Source: Castellaniella sp049651205
GTDB taxonomy: Bacteria > Pseudomonadota > Gammaproteobacteria > Burkholderiales > Burkholderiaceae_B
Length of the DNA stretch: 64,000 nucleotides
Assembly: GCF_049651205.1 (NCBI RefSeq)
Contig: NZ_JBASBR010000011.1
Location: 59,472 to 123,471 of the forward strand
Direction of reading: 5' to 3'
A program made the translations under genes and the position numbers. The notes under the pieces are model-generated. The model had not been told where the DNA came from. It ran no database searches and saw only the letters and a program-made list of their open reading frames with translations. This document shows, in pieces, positions 34,148 through 41,787 of this stretch. Within the stretch, counting starts at the first letter, position 1; each line of letters begins with the position of its first letter.

Positions 34148-34864
34148 ATGAAAAACAGTTGCGTCCTCGTCACGGGTGCCACCAAAGGTATCGGTTGGGC
34201 CGTCAGCCAGCGCTTGGCCGACCAAGGCTGTCATGTCGTGGGCTTGGCCCGACATACCGCCGATATCGATTTTCCCGGATATCTGTATGCGTGCGACTTG
34301 GCCAACGCCGGCGAAACTGAAGAGCTTCTGCGGGTGATTCGCGAAAAATATCCGGTGGATGCTGTGGTCAACTGTGTGGGCCCGGCCATGGCTGAACCCC
34401 TCGGAGAAGTTGATCTGGCTTCCCTATATCAGGCCTTTGATCTCAACGTGCGTGTGGCCGTTCAGGCCGTGCAGGCATTTGTCCCGGGGATGAAGGCCCG
34501 CAAGGCCGGACGTATTGTCAATCTCTGCAGCCGTGCAGTGCATGGTGCCGCCGGCCATACCAGTTACTCGGCTGCGAAAAGCGCCTTGCTGGGGTGCACA
34601 CGCACCTGGGCACTCGAGCTTGCACCATACGGTGTAACGGTCAATGCAGTGTCTCCCGGCCCGGTCGAGACTCTCCAATTTCGCTCCGAATGTCCAGTGG
34701 GCAGCGATGCCGAGCGTGCGGTGTTGTCTACCATTCCGCTGGGGCGTCTGGCGCAGGCCGACGAGGTTGCTGCAGCCGTGGTGTTTCTGCTAAGCGACGA
34801 AGCTGCATTTATCACCGGACAAGAATTAGGGGTAGATGGGGGCGGCAGCCTGGCGGGCCGCTAA
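34148..34864 (+). CDS. Short-chain dehydrogenase/reductase
   Basis: Classical SDR of 238 residues. The NAD(P)-binding motif is VTGATKGIG, the NNAG-equivalent reads NCVG, the catalytic Ser lies in NLCSRAVHG and the active-site YSAAK is intact, with VTNAV-like VNAVSPGPV and the C-terminal TGQELGVDGG. It resembles FabG-type 3-oxoacyl reductases, but placement between alr and radA gives no clue to substrate. An AGGGA ribosome site precedes ATG 34148. Its stop shares a base with the radA start. Confidence 0.87.
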   Translation: MKNSCVLVTGATKGIGWAVSQRLADQGCHVVGLARHTADIDFPGYLYACDLANAGETEELLRVIREKYPVDAVVNCVGPAMAEPLGEVDLASLYQAFDLNVRVAVQAVQAFVPGMKARKAGRIVNLCSRAVHGAAGHTSYSAAKSALLGCTRTWALELAPYGVTVNAVSPGPVETLQFRSECPVGSDAERAVLSTIPLGRLAQADEVAAAVVFLLSDEAAFITGQELGVDGGGSLAGR

Positions 34865-36225
34865 TGGCCAAAGCAAAAGCCCGATCCCTGTTTCTGTGTA
34901 CCGAGTGTGGTGGCACCACGGCCAAGTGGGAAGGCCGTTGCCCGCACTGCGGTGCATGGAACACCCTGCAAGAATCCCGCGAGCCTACCGCTTCGGCGGC
35001 CCATCGGTTTGCACCTCTGGCAGCCTCGGCCCCCGTGCGCCGGCTGGCCGACATCGAGGCGCGTGAACACACGCGTAACCCCACAGGCATCGAAGAGTTC
35101 GACCGTGTATTGGGCGGTGGCTTGGTCGCTGGTGCGGTTGTCCTGATCGGTGGCGACCCCGGTATCGGGAAATCCACGCTACTGTTGCAGGCGCTTGCCA
35201 GCCTGTCTGCCCAACGGCCTGTGTTGTATGTCACAGGCGAAGAATCAGCCGAGCAAGTGGCGCTACGGGCGCAACGCCTGGGCGTATCCGGTGATTCAGT
35301 CGATCTGTTGGCTGAAATCCAGCTCGAGCAGATCACGCATGCCCTGCTAGAGCGCAAGCCCGAAGTGGCAGTGATTGATTCCATCCAGACGCTGTACTCG
35401 GGAGAACTCACTGCCGCGCCCGGCTCGGTGTCCCAGGTTCGGGAGTGTGCTGCGCAGCTTACCCGTGTGGCCAAGCAAACAGGCATCACCCTTATCCTGA
35501 TCGGGCATGTCACCAAGGATGGTGCACTGGCCGGCCCCCGGGTGCTTGAACACATCGTAGATACCGTCCTGTATTTCGAAGGTGATACCCATTCTTCATT
35601 TCGCCTGGTGCGGGCCATCAAAAATCGCTTCGGTGCAGTCAATGAACTCGGCGTCTTTGCGATGACTGATCGTGGCCTGAAAGGCGTCAGCAATCCGTCG
35701 GCACTGTTTTTGGCTGGCCATGCGCGCCAAGTGTCGGGGTCTTGCGTCATGGCTACTCAAGAAGGCACCCGGCCGCTGCTGGTTGAGGTGCAGGCTTTGG
35801 TGGATACCGCGCACGTGCCCAATCCCCGCCGGCTTTCGGTAGGCCTTGAAAGCAGCCGGTTGGCAATGTTGCTGGCCGTCTTGCATCGTCACGCGGGGGT
35901 GGCCACCTTTGATCAGGATGTCTTTGTAAACGCCGTGGGAGGGGTTCGCATCATCGAGCCTGCGGCCGATCTCGCTGTCGCGTTGGCCATTTTGTCTTCT
36001 ATGCGTGATCAGGCCTTGCCCGAGGGCCTTCTGGCGTTTGGCGAAATTGGCCTGGCGGGTGAGATCCGCCCGGCGCCTCGTGGGCAGGAAAGGCTGCGCG
36101 AAGCTGCCAAATTGGGGTTTACTCAGGCGGTTGTGCCGCGTGCCAATCTGCCGCGTCAGGCCATCGAAGGCCTGGAAATCCGAGCAGTCGACCGCATCGA
36201 AGATGTCTTGAGTGTGTTGCGTTAA
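34864..36225 (+). CDS. radA: DNA repair protein RadA (Sms)
   Basis: RecA-like ATPase of 453 residues that promotes branch migration in recombination. The N-terminal zinc finger is CTEC (about 11-14) and CPHC (about 26-29), Walker A is GGDPGIGKST, the RadA signature is KNRFGAVNELGVF, and the C-terminal Lon-like domain has PAADLAVALAILSS and GEIGLAGEIRP. ATG 34864 overlaps the preceding stop by one base (TAATG). The frame is open upstream within the dehydrogenase, but those residues lack homology. Confidence 0.95.
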   Translation: MAKAKARSLFLCTECGGTTAKWEGRCPHCGAWNTLQESREPTASAAHRFAPLAASAPVRRLADIEAREHTRNPTGIEEFDRVLGGGLVAGAVVLIGGDPGIGKSTLLLQALASLSAQRPVLYVTGEESAEQVALRAQRLGVSGDSVDLLAEIQLEQITHALLERKPEVAVIDSIQTLYSGELTAAPGSVSQVRECAAQLTRVAKQTGITLILIGHVTKDGALAGPRVLEHIVDTVLYFEGDTHSSFRLVRAIKNRFGAVNELGVFAMTDRGLKGVSNPSALFLAGHARQVSGSCVMATQEGTRPLLVEVQALVDTAHVPNPRRLSVGLESSRLAMLLAVLHRHAGVATFDQDVFVNAVGGVRIIEPAADLAVALAILSSMRDQALPEGLLAFGEIGLAGEIRPAPRGQERLREAAKLGFTQAVVPRANLPRQAIEGLEIRAVDRIEDVLSVLR

Positions 36226-36237
36226 GGATTGATCTGG

Positions 36238-37023
36238 ATGTTCGAGAGTATGTGGTTGATTCCCAGCTGTCTGCTGGTTGGCGGGATTATCGGGTTTTCA
36301 GGAGGGGTTCTGGGCATCGGCGGTGGCCTGTTTGCAATTCCTTTGCTTGGCCTGGTGTTGGGCTATGAGCAACAAGCGGCACAGGGGACAGCCCTGATCA
36401 TGGTGCTGCCGGCGGTGCTGCTGACCGTGCGCAAATATCATCAGCGTTCGCCAATTAATCTGCGCTCGGCAGGTGCCGGGGCGGCAGGATCGATCATCTT
36501 TACCTGGATTGGTGCGCAGATCGCCCTTGGCATTGATCCGTGGCTGTTGCGTCGCGTCTATGCCGGTTTTGTTTTTCTCATTGCGTTGTTTTATTTTCGC
36601 GAAAGCCTGGGCCGTGGGGCTAGAACGCGGCCGGAAAGTCACTATCATGACGTGGGTGAAGTTCGGCAGCTTTGGTATTTTCTAGTGGGTATTTTTGCAG
36701 GACTTACCGGCGGTATCTTTGGTGTGGGGGGCTCCGTGCTGGCTGTGCCTGTCATGACAACGTTATTTCATTTGCGCCAGACCGCAGCGCAAGGTCTTGC
36801 ACTGACCATGATTGTGCCGGGCACTGTGGTGGCGCTGGCAACCTATGCGTGGCATGGGCAGGCGCATGGGTTGGTGGGTATTCCCTTGGCCTTGGGCAGT
36901 CTTTTGTGTGTGCCCTACGGGGTTCGTCTGGCCTATTCGTTGCCAGAGGCCAGGCTGAAACTGATCTTTGCCTGCATGTTGCTGGTGATCATGGCGCTTT
37001 TGCTGGCGCGAGGCCCGGCATGA
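36238..37023 (+). CDS. TauE/SafE family permease (sulfite or organosulfonate exporter type)
   Basis: Membrane protein of about 261 residues with two TauE repeats, each starting with a glycine-rich motif: GGIIGFSGGVLGIGGGLFA and GIFAGLTGGIFGVGGSVLA. About 7-8 hydrophobic segments are present. Family members move sulfur anions or other small organic anions; the substrate here is unknown. ATG 36238 is preferred over TTG 36229 because AAGGA lies nine bases before it. The stop overlaps the kdkA start (ATGA). Confidence 0.85.
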   Translation: MFESMWLIPSCLLVGGIIGFSGGVLGIGGGLFAIPLLGLVLGYEQQAAQGTALIMVLPAVLLTVRKYHQRSPINLRSAGAGAAGSIIFTWIGAQIALGIDPWLLRRVYAGFVFLIALFYFRESLGRGARTRPESHYHDVGEVRQLWYFLVGIFAGLTGGIFGVGGSVLAVPVMTTLFHLRQTAAQGLALTMIVPGTVVALATYAWHGQAHGLVGIPLALGSLLCVPYGVRLAYSLPEARLKLIFACMLLVIMALLLARGPA

Positions 37024-37703
37024 GGCCCGTTCCTCCCGGCTGGGTGGTGCGGGCGTTGCCGTCTGGCGCATTATGTGTCCCGCAGGCGCTGGCCGATCGG
37101 GCCTCGGCAGGTTGGTTTGATCCGCATCAGCCGGGTGCGCAGGCAGTTACCCAGGGTGGCCGGCAAGCGGCCTGGTTTGTCGATGGCGATCATGGCCCTG
37201 CCGTCTTGCGGCAATACCGGCGTGGTGGCTTGCTGGCGCGGCTGCGGCGCGATACATATTGCTGGTTGGGGGCTGCACGCGTAAGGGCCTGGGCCGAGGT
37301 TCGCGTGCTGGCCCACTTGCAGGCGGCTCGGGTGGCTGTTCCCCAGCCCTTGGCGGCGGCGTACTGGCGCACAGGCTTCAGCTATCGCAATACCATTTTG
37401 GTGGGGCGCATTTTTGGGGCCATGCCCCTGGCCCAGTTGCTGGATCGTGCTTCTCCATTGTCTGTGGCAAATGCAATCCGCACCATGCATGACGCCGGCG
37501 TCTGGCATGCCGATTTAAACGCCTACAATATTTTGCTGGATCCGGACGATACCGTCTGGCTGATCGATTTTGATCGGGCCACGATTGGCCATGTCTCAAG
37601 CCGCCAGCGGCACAATAATCTGCAGCGCCTGCGTCGGTCCTTGCTCAAGGTGGCCGGGCCACAAGGGGCGGCCTGGGCCGACCAGCTAGAGGCGTGCTAC
37701 TGA
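37020..37703 (+). CDS. kdkA: 3-deoxy-D-manno-octulosonic acid (Kdo) kinase
   Basis: Kinase of 227 residues phosphorylating the first Kdo of the LPS inner core at O-4. The kinase-like catalytic loop HADLNAYNILLD and metal motif WLIDFDRA match KdkA, with LVGRIFGAMPLAQLL upstream. Organisms with a single phosphorylated Kdo, such as Bordetella, have this enzyme instead of a second Kdo. ATG 37020 is coupled to the TauE-type gene. Confidence 0.9.
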   Translation: MRPVPPGWVVRALPSGALCVPQALADRASAGWFDPHQPGAQAVTQGGRQAAWFVDGDHGPAVLRQYRRGGLLARLRRDTYCWLGAARVRAWAEVRVLAHLQAARVAVPQPLAAAYWRTGFSYRNTILVGRIFGAMPLAQLLDRASPLSVANAIRTMHDAGVWHADLNAYNILLDPDDTVWLIDFDRATIGHVSSRQRHNNLQRLRRSLLKVAGPQGAAWADQLEACY

Positions 37704-37767
37704 ACCTGCTATTGGCAGGCACTAAAATACACTTGTCAATATCCAATTTTTGCAGGAACCCCCGCGT

Positions 37768-38451
37768 ATGCGCACTCAGGACGAACTCAAGCAACAGGCA
37801 GCCCAGGCGGCCCTGGATATTGTGCTGCCTCAATTGCAGCCAGAAAGCATTCTAGGGGTGGGCACCGGTTCTACCGTTGACCGTTTCATTGATCTGCTGG
37901 CAGCCCATCGCGAGGCGTTTCGCGCCGCAGTGTCCAGTTCAGAGCGCAGTACCCAGCGCCTTCAGGCAGCGGGTATCCAGGTGCTTGATCTCAATGAGGT
38001 CTCCTCGCTCACCTTGTATGTCGATGGGGCGGATGAACTTGATCACCAGCTCAATATGATCAAGGGCGGGGGGGGGGCACTGACCCGCGAAAAAATCGTG
38101 GCGTCGGTGGCCGACCGCTTTGTCTGCATTGTTGATGAGAGCAAGCTGGTGCAGCAGCTGGGCAGGTTTGCATTACCCATAGAGGTCATCCCGTTGGCGC
38201 GTGAGGCCGTTGCCCGCGAGGTTCGACAACTGGGAGGCCAGCCAGTGTTGCGGGCTGGGTTTACCACCGATAATGGCAATCAGATTCTGGATGTCAGCGG
38301 TTTGCAGTATGACGACCCTGCCGAATTCGAAGCCATGCTGAACAATATTCCAGGGGTGGTCTGCTGCGGTTTGTTTGCAATTTCCGGGGCACATCTGGCA
38401 TTGGTGGCAGGGCAGGATGGCGTGTCCCTGCTCGAGCTCCAGGAAAGCTAA
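37768..38451 (+). CDS. rpiA: Ribose-5-phosphate isomerase A
   Basis: RpiA, 227 residues, interconverting ribose 5-phosphate and ribulose 5-phosphate. GVGTGSTVDRFID, SSERSTQRLQ, YVDGADELDHQL and the active-site loop IKGGGGALTREKI are conserved. The KGGGGAL loop is encoded by an uninterrupted run of ten G (38068-38077). ATG 37768 is preferred; an in-frame TTG at 37750 would add six residues. AGGAA lies about 11 bases upstream. Confidence 0.93.
   Translation: MRTQDELKQQAAQAALDIVLPQLQPESILGVGTGSTVDRFIDLLAAHREAFRAAVSSSERSTQRLQAAGIQVLDLNEVSSLTLYVDGADELDHQLNMIKGGGGALTREKIVASVADRFVCIVDESKLVQQLGRFALPIEVIPLAREAVAREVRQLGGQPVLRAGFTTDNGNQILDVSGLQYDDPAEFEAMLNNIPGVVCCGLFAISGAHLALVAGQDGVSLLELQES
38068..38077 (+). 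repeat. G10 homopolymer inside rpiA
   Basis: Ten consecutive G encode part of the KGGGGAL catalytic loop of RpiA. The longest homopolymer I noticed in a coding region of the window. Runs of this length can slip during replication. Confidence 0.9.
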
Positions 38452-38468
38452 ACTCAACATACCTCAGG

Positions 38469-38502
38469 CGGTCATGTGGTTGTCATGTTTGCCTGCTATG
38501 CT
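38469..38502 (+). promoter_or_regulatory. Candidate Pho box and -10 for phoU
   Basis: CGGTCAT (38469-38475) and TTGTCAT (38480-38486) are 7-bp direct repeats separated by four bases, each 6 of 7 to the PhoB repeat CTGTCAT. A -10-like TATGCT (38497-38502) starts 10 bp further on, the usual Pho promoter geometry in which PhoB replaces the -35 contact. Confidence 0.6.
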
Positions 38503-38518
38503 GGGTTTCTTTTCAAGT

Positions 38519-38542
38519 GGCAAGCGTGATGGTACGCTTGCC
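38519..38542 (+). other. Stem-loop in the phoU leader
   Basis: GGCAAGCGT (38519-38527) and ACGCTTGCC (38534-38542) form a perfect 9-bp stem with a 6-base loop, between the candidate -10 and the phoU start. No T run follows, so it is not a standard terminator of rpiA. Confidence 0.55.
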
Positions 38543-38584
38543 CTCCTTGCACTCTAGTGTGTCACAAGCAGTCAGAGGCTTCCG

Positions 38585-39304
38585 ATGCTGGAACATACCA
38601 ATAAACAATTTCACGGCGAACTCGAAACCACACGATCCATGTTTCTGCAGATGGGGGGGCTGGTCGAGTCCATGGTGCTCGACGGCATTCATGCCCTGTC
38701 CGAGGGGCAACTGCAATTGGTCGACCGCGTCCGCGAACACGAGCGTCAGGTCAATCAGTTTGAGGTCGATATCGACGAGCGCATCAGCCAGTTGATTGCC
38801 CGTAATCAGCCGACTGCAGTTGATTTGCGGTTGTTGCTGTCAATCTCCAAAATGCTGACCGACATGGAACGCTGCGGCGACGAAGCAGAAAAAATCGCTA
38901 AAGTGGCACGCCGCTTGCATGAGTCGGATTCGTCCTACGAACCCGTGGTAGAGCTGCGTCACATGGCCGATGGCGTGGCCAGCATGATCCGTGCCGCGCT
39001 GGATGCTTTTGCCCGCGAGGATCCCGTGGCGGCTGCGCAGGTCGTGCGCAACGACAAGGACGTCGACAAAGAATGGAAAGCGTCGCTGCGCCACATCATT
39101 ACCTACATGATCGAAGATCCGCGCACCATTTCGCGTTCGATAGATCTCATCTTCATTGCCCGTGCGCTAGAGCGTATCGGCGACCACGCCAAGAATATGG
39201 CCGAGCGGGTGATTTACATGGTGCGTGGGGATGATGTTCGCCATCTGGGTGTTAACAACACCGAGCGCATGGCGCGCGGCGAACCCCCAGAGCCCCGCGG
39301 CTGA
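38585..39304 (+). CDS. phoU: Phosphate signalling protein PhoU
   Basis: PhoU, 239 residues, a double three-helix-bundle regulator that links the Pst phosphate transporter to PhoR and restrains the Pho regulon. Metal-binding helices contain MERCGDEAEKIAKVAR and ARALERIGDHAKNMAE, the two family signature segments. No pst or phoBR genes are next to it in this window, unlike the usual pstSCAB-phoU order. A Pho box candidate sits upstream and a terminator hairpin downstream. Confidence 0.94.
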   Translation: MLEHTNKQFHGELETTRSMFLQMGGLVESMVLDGIHALSEGQLQLVDRVREHERQVNQFEVDIDERISQLIARNQPTAVDLRLLLSISKMLTDMERCGDEAEKIAKVARRLHESDSSYEPVVELRHMADGVASMIRAALDAFAREDPVAAAQVVRNDKDVDKEWKASLRHIITYMIEDPRTISRSIDLIFIARALERIGDHAKNMAERVIYMVRGDDVRHLGVNNTERMARGEPPEPRG

Positions 39305-39336
39305 CAGCTTGAGCAGACGATCCTGACTCGGCTGGT

Positions 39337-39375
39337 ACAGCCTGTTTTCCTGTGTCGGGCAGGCTGTGTGTTGTG
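39337..39375 (+). terminator. Probable terminator of phoU
   Basis: ACAGCCTG (39337-39344) and CAGGCTGT (39360-39367) pair perfectly around a 15-base loop and are followed by a T-rich but interrupted tail (gtgttgtgtttgttt). It lies in the gap before the convergent yggX. Confidence 0.5.
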
Positions 39376-39387
39376 TTTGTTTGGTAA

Positions 39388-39660
39388 TCAGGGGGCGGGG
39401 GGCGTATAGCCTTGTGCCTCGACGTCCTGGTCGTCAAACAAAAAAGCTTTCATGCGCTCGGCTAAAAATTTCCGGGCCTCAGGTTCTGCCAGGCTTAAGT
39501 GGTTTTCGTTTACCAGCCGGGTCTGGATATCCAGCCATTTGGCCCATGCGTCCCGCGAAATCTCGCGCCAGATCCTGGCCCCAAGCTCTCCTGGATAAGG
39601 TGGGTAATCAAGGCCTGCTGCCTCGCGGTTTAGTTTGTGGCAATGGATCATGCGGGCCAT
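39388..39660 (-). CDS. yggX: Probable Fe(2+)-trafficking protein YggX
   Basis: Small protein of 90 residues implicated in protecting or repairing iron-sulfur clusters. MARMIHCHKLNREAAGLDYPPYPGELG with Cys7, then RIWREISRDAWAKWLDIQTRLVNE and RKFLAERMKAFLFDD, match YggX. ATG 39660 has AGGAG upstream. A TACAAT -10 candidate (39693-39698, minus strand) lies in the 43-bp gap after rfbD, so it may have its own promoter as well as read-through from rfbBD. Confidence 0.92.
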   Translation of the reverse strand: MARMIHCHKLNREAAGLDYPPYPGELGARIWREISRDAWAKWLDIQTRLVNENHLSLAEPEARKFLAERMKAFLFDDQDVEAQGYTPPAP

Positions 39661-39703
39661 GTTTTGCGCTCCTGCGGCTTCAACAGGCCACCATTGTAGC
39701 GGC

Positions 39704-40705
39704 CTAATTTGTGCCCGGTTTGGTGTGCAGGGTTTGCAGTACCTGCGCCAGGCCCAGGCGCCAATCTCTTTCGACAGGGCCCAGCAAGGCTTCAATGCGC
39801 GAGCAATCCAGCCGGCTGTTGGCGGGGCGGGGCTCGGGAGAGGGCCATTGGCTTGCACTGACCGGCTGCACGGTGGGTATGCCTGCAAGCATTTTGCTTG
39901 CCTGTGCCTGACGGAAAATCTCTTCTGCGAAACCCTTCCAGCTGACCGTCGGTGTTCCGCAAAAATGATAGATTCTGTTGAACGCATCCACACCATCTGT
40001 TATCGGTGCGGTACTTGTCGGCGTGGATGTCCGGTGTGTGGAAGCCTGAGTCGCTTCGTCAGAGGTTATGACGTGCAGCGCCAGGCGATGCAAAGCCTGG
40101 GCCAGGTGCCCGGCCCACGTCGGGTTGCCGATCTGGTCGTCGACCACTCGCAAAGAGGTTTGGCGGCTGGCAAGGTTGAGCATGGTCCGCACAAAGTTGG
40201 CGCCCCAGGCACTGAATACCCAGCTGGTACGTACCACGATGGCGCGGCTGTCAGCAGCCATCACGGCCTGTTCACCTTCCCATTTGCTGCGCCCGTAGGT
40301 ATTTAACGGCGCCGGCGTGTCGGTTTCCTGGTATGGGCGGTACAGTTGGCCGTCAAAGACGTAGTCGGTAGACACGTGCAGCAGCCGGGTGTGACGGGCA
40401 GCACATTGTTGTGCCAGCCACTGCGGGCCTTGTGCATTGATGGCCGTGGCCTGCTCGGGGTGGCTGGCCGCCTGATCCACAGCGGTGTATGCGGCGGCGT
40501 TGATCAGGCAATCTGCCGGATGCTGATCCAGAAAACGTACGATGGATGCTTCATTGCCCAGATCCATGTGCTGACGGGTGGCAAAGACATAATGGGCGGC
40601 TAAGGGCTGTTGTTTGGCCAGTGCTTGCAGCGATCTGCCCAATTGGCCGTCTGCACCGGTGACAAGAATGACGGGTACGCGCATTGTGTCGTCCGGCTTG
40701 ATCAC
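39704..40705 (-). CDS. rfbD: dTDP-4-dehydrorhamnose reductase
   Basis: SDR-type reductase of about 333 residues, last step of dTDP-L-rhamnose synthesis. The NADPH motif is VTGADGQLGRSLQ, the catalytic Tyr-Lys is in NTYGRSKWEGEQ and VSTDYVFDG is conserved. A variable insert rich in Ser and Thr (about 237-258) is unusual but lies in a loop region. The GTG at 40705 overlaps the rfbB stop (GTGA); ATG 40684 (MRVPVILVTG) is an alternative start. Confidence 0.93.
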   Translation of the reverse strand: MIKPDDTMRVPVILVTGADGQLGRSLQALAKQQPLAAHYVFATRQHMDLGNEASIVRFLDQHPADCLINAAAYTAVDQAASHPEQATAINAQGPQWLAQQCAARHTRLLHVSTDYVFDGQLYRPYQETDTPAPLNTYGRSKWEGEQAVMAADSRAIVVRTSWVFSAWGANFVRTMLNLASRQTSLRVVDDQIGNPTWAGHLAQALHRLALHVITSDEATQASTHRTSTPTSTAPITDGVDAFNRIYHFCGTPTVSWKGFAEEIFRQAQASKMLAGIPTVQPVSASQWPSPEPRPANSRLDCSRIEALLGPVERDWRLGLAQVLQTLHTKPGTN

Positions 40706-41775
40706 TGCCCGATGCCGCTAAGGCCCAGGCGCTGGCCTTGGCTGCGGGCGTCCTGAAGGCTGTCCAGCCATTGCGGATTGGACAGATACCATTGCACGGT
40801 TTTACGCAGGCCACTGGAGAATGTCTCCCGGGGGGCCCAGCCCAGTTGCGTCTGGATCTTGGATGCATCGATCGCGTAGCGCAGATCATGGCCTGGGCGG
40901 TCGGTGACGTGTGTAATCAAATCTGCATAGCGGGTAACCCCGGCTGGGTGCTTTGGCGCGAGTGCCTCGAGCAAGTCACAGATGGCGTGCACCACGTCGA
41001 TATTGCGTTGTTCGTTGTGGCCGCCAATGTTGTAGGTTTCTCCGGGTGTGCCGGCTTCAATCACGCGCTGAAGTGCTCTGGCATGGTCTTCTACATACAG
41101 CCAGTCGCGAATCTGTTCGCCTTGGCCGTACACCGGCAAGGGCTTGCCGGCCAGTGCGCCAAGAATAATCAGCGGGATGAGTTTTTCGGGAAAGTGATAA
41201 GGCCCGTAGTTGTTGGAGCAGTTGGTGATCAGGACAGGCAGGCCGTAGGTGCGGTGCCAGGCGCGTACCAGGTGATCGGCGCCTGCCTTGCTGGCAGAAT
41301 ACGGCGAACTGGGGGCGTAGGGGGTACGCTCTGTAAACAGATCCTCGGTATTGGCAAGATCGCCATAGACTTCGTCGGTTGAAATATGGTGGAACCGAAA
41401 GCCGGATTGATCTTCTTTGGACAGGCGGGCCCAGTATTGGCGTGCGGTTTCCAGCAGGGTATAGGTGCCAACCAGATTGGTGTGCACAAAAGCAGCCGGG
41501 CCATCAATTGATCGGTCGACGTGGGTTTCGGCAGCCAGGTGCATGACCGCTTGGGGCTGGTGCTGCGCAAAGATGCGCTCCAGTGCGGCTGCGTTGCAAA
41601 TGTCCTGGTGTTCAAACACGTATCGCGGGCTGGCGCTGACCGAATCCAGAGAGGTGAGGTTGCCGGCATACGTCAGCTTGTCGACATTGACGACGGAGTG
41701 CCCGGTAGACTGGATCAAATGGCGAACCAGCGCCGAGCCAATAAAGCCGGCGCCTCCGGTGACGAGGATTTTCAT
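40702..41775 (-). CDS. rfbB: dTDP-glucose 4,6-dehydratase
   Basis: Extended SDR of 357 residues, second step of dTDP-L-rhamnose synthesis. VTGGAGFIGSALVRHL is the NAD site, HISTDEVYGDL and the catalytic YSASKAGADHL are intact, and TNCSNNYGPYHFPEKLIPL is a family hallmark. It lies 12 bases after argA on the same strand and overlaps rfbD. The other two pathway genes, rfbC and rfbA, lie at 61.4-62.8 kb. Confidence 0.96.
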   Translation of the reverse strand: MKILVTGGAGFIGSALVRHLIQSTGHSVVNVDKLTYAGNLTSLDSVSASPRYVFEHQDICNAAALERIFAQHQPQAVMHLAAETHVDRSIDGPAAFVHTNLVGTYTLLETARQYWARLSKEDQSGFRFHHISTDEVYGDLANTEDLFTERTPYAPSSPYSASKAGADHLVRAWHRTYGLPVLITNCSNNYGPYHFPEKLIPLIILGALAGKPLPVYGQGEQIRDWLYVEDHARALQRVIEAGTPGETYNIGGHNEQRNIDVVHAICDLLEALAPKHPAGVTRYADLITHVTDRPGHDLRYAIDASKIQTQLGWAPRETFSSGLRKTVQWYLSNPQWLDSLQDARSQGQRLGLSGIGQ

Positions 41776-41787
41776 GTACTGTCAGGC

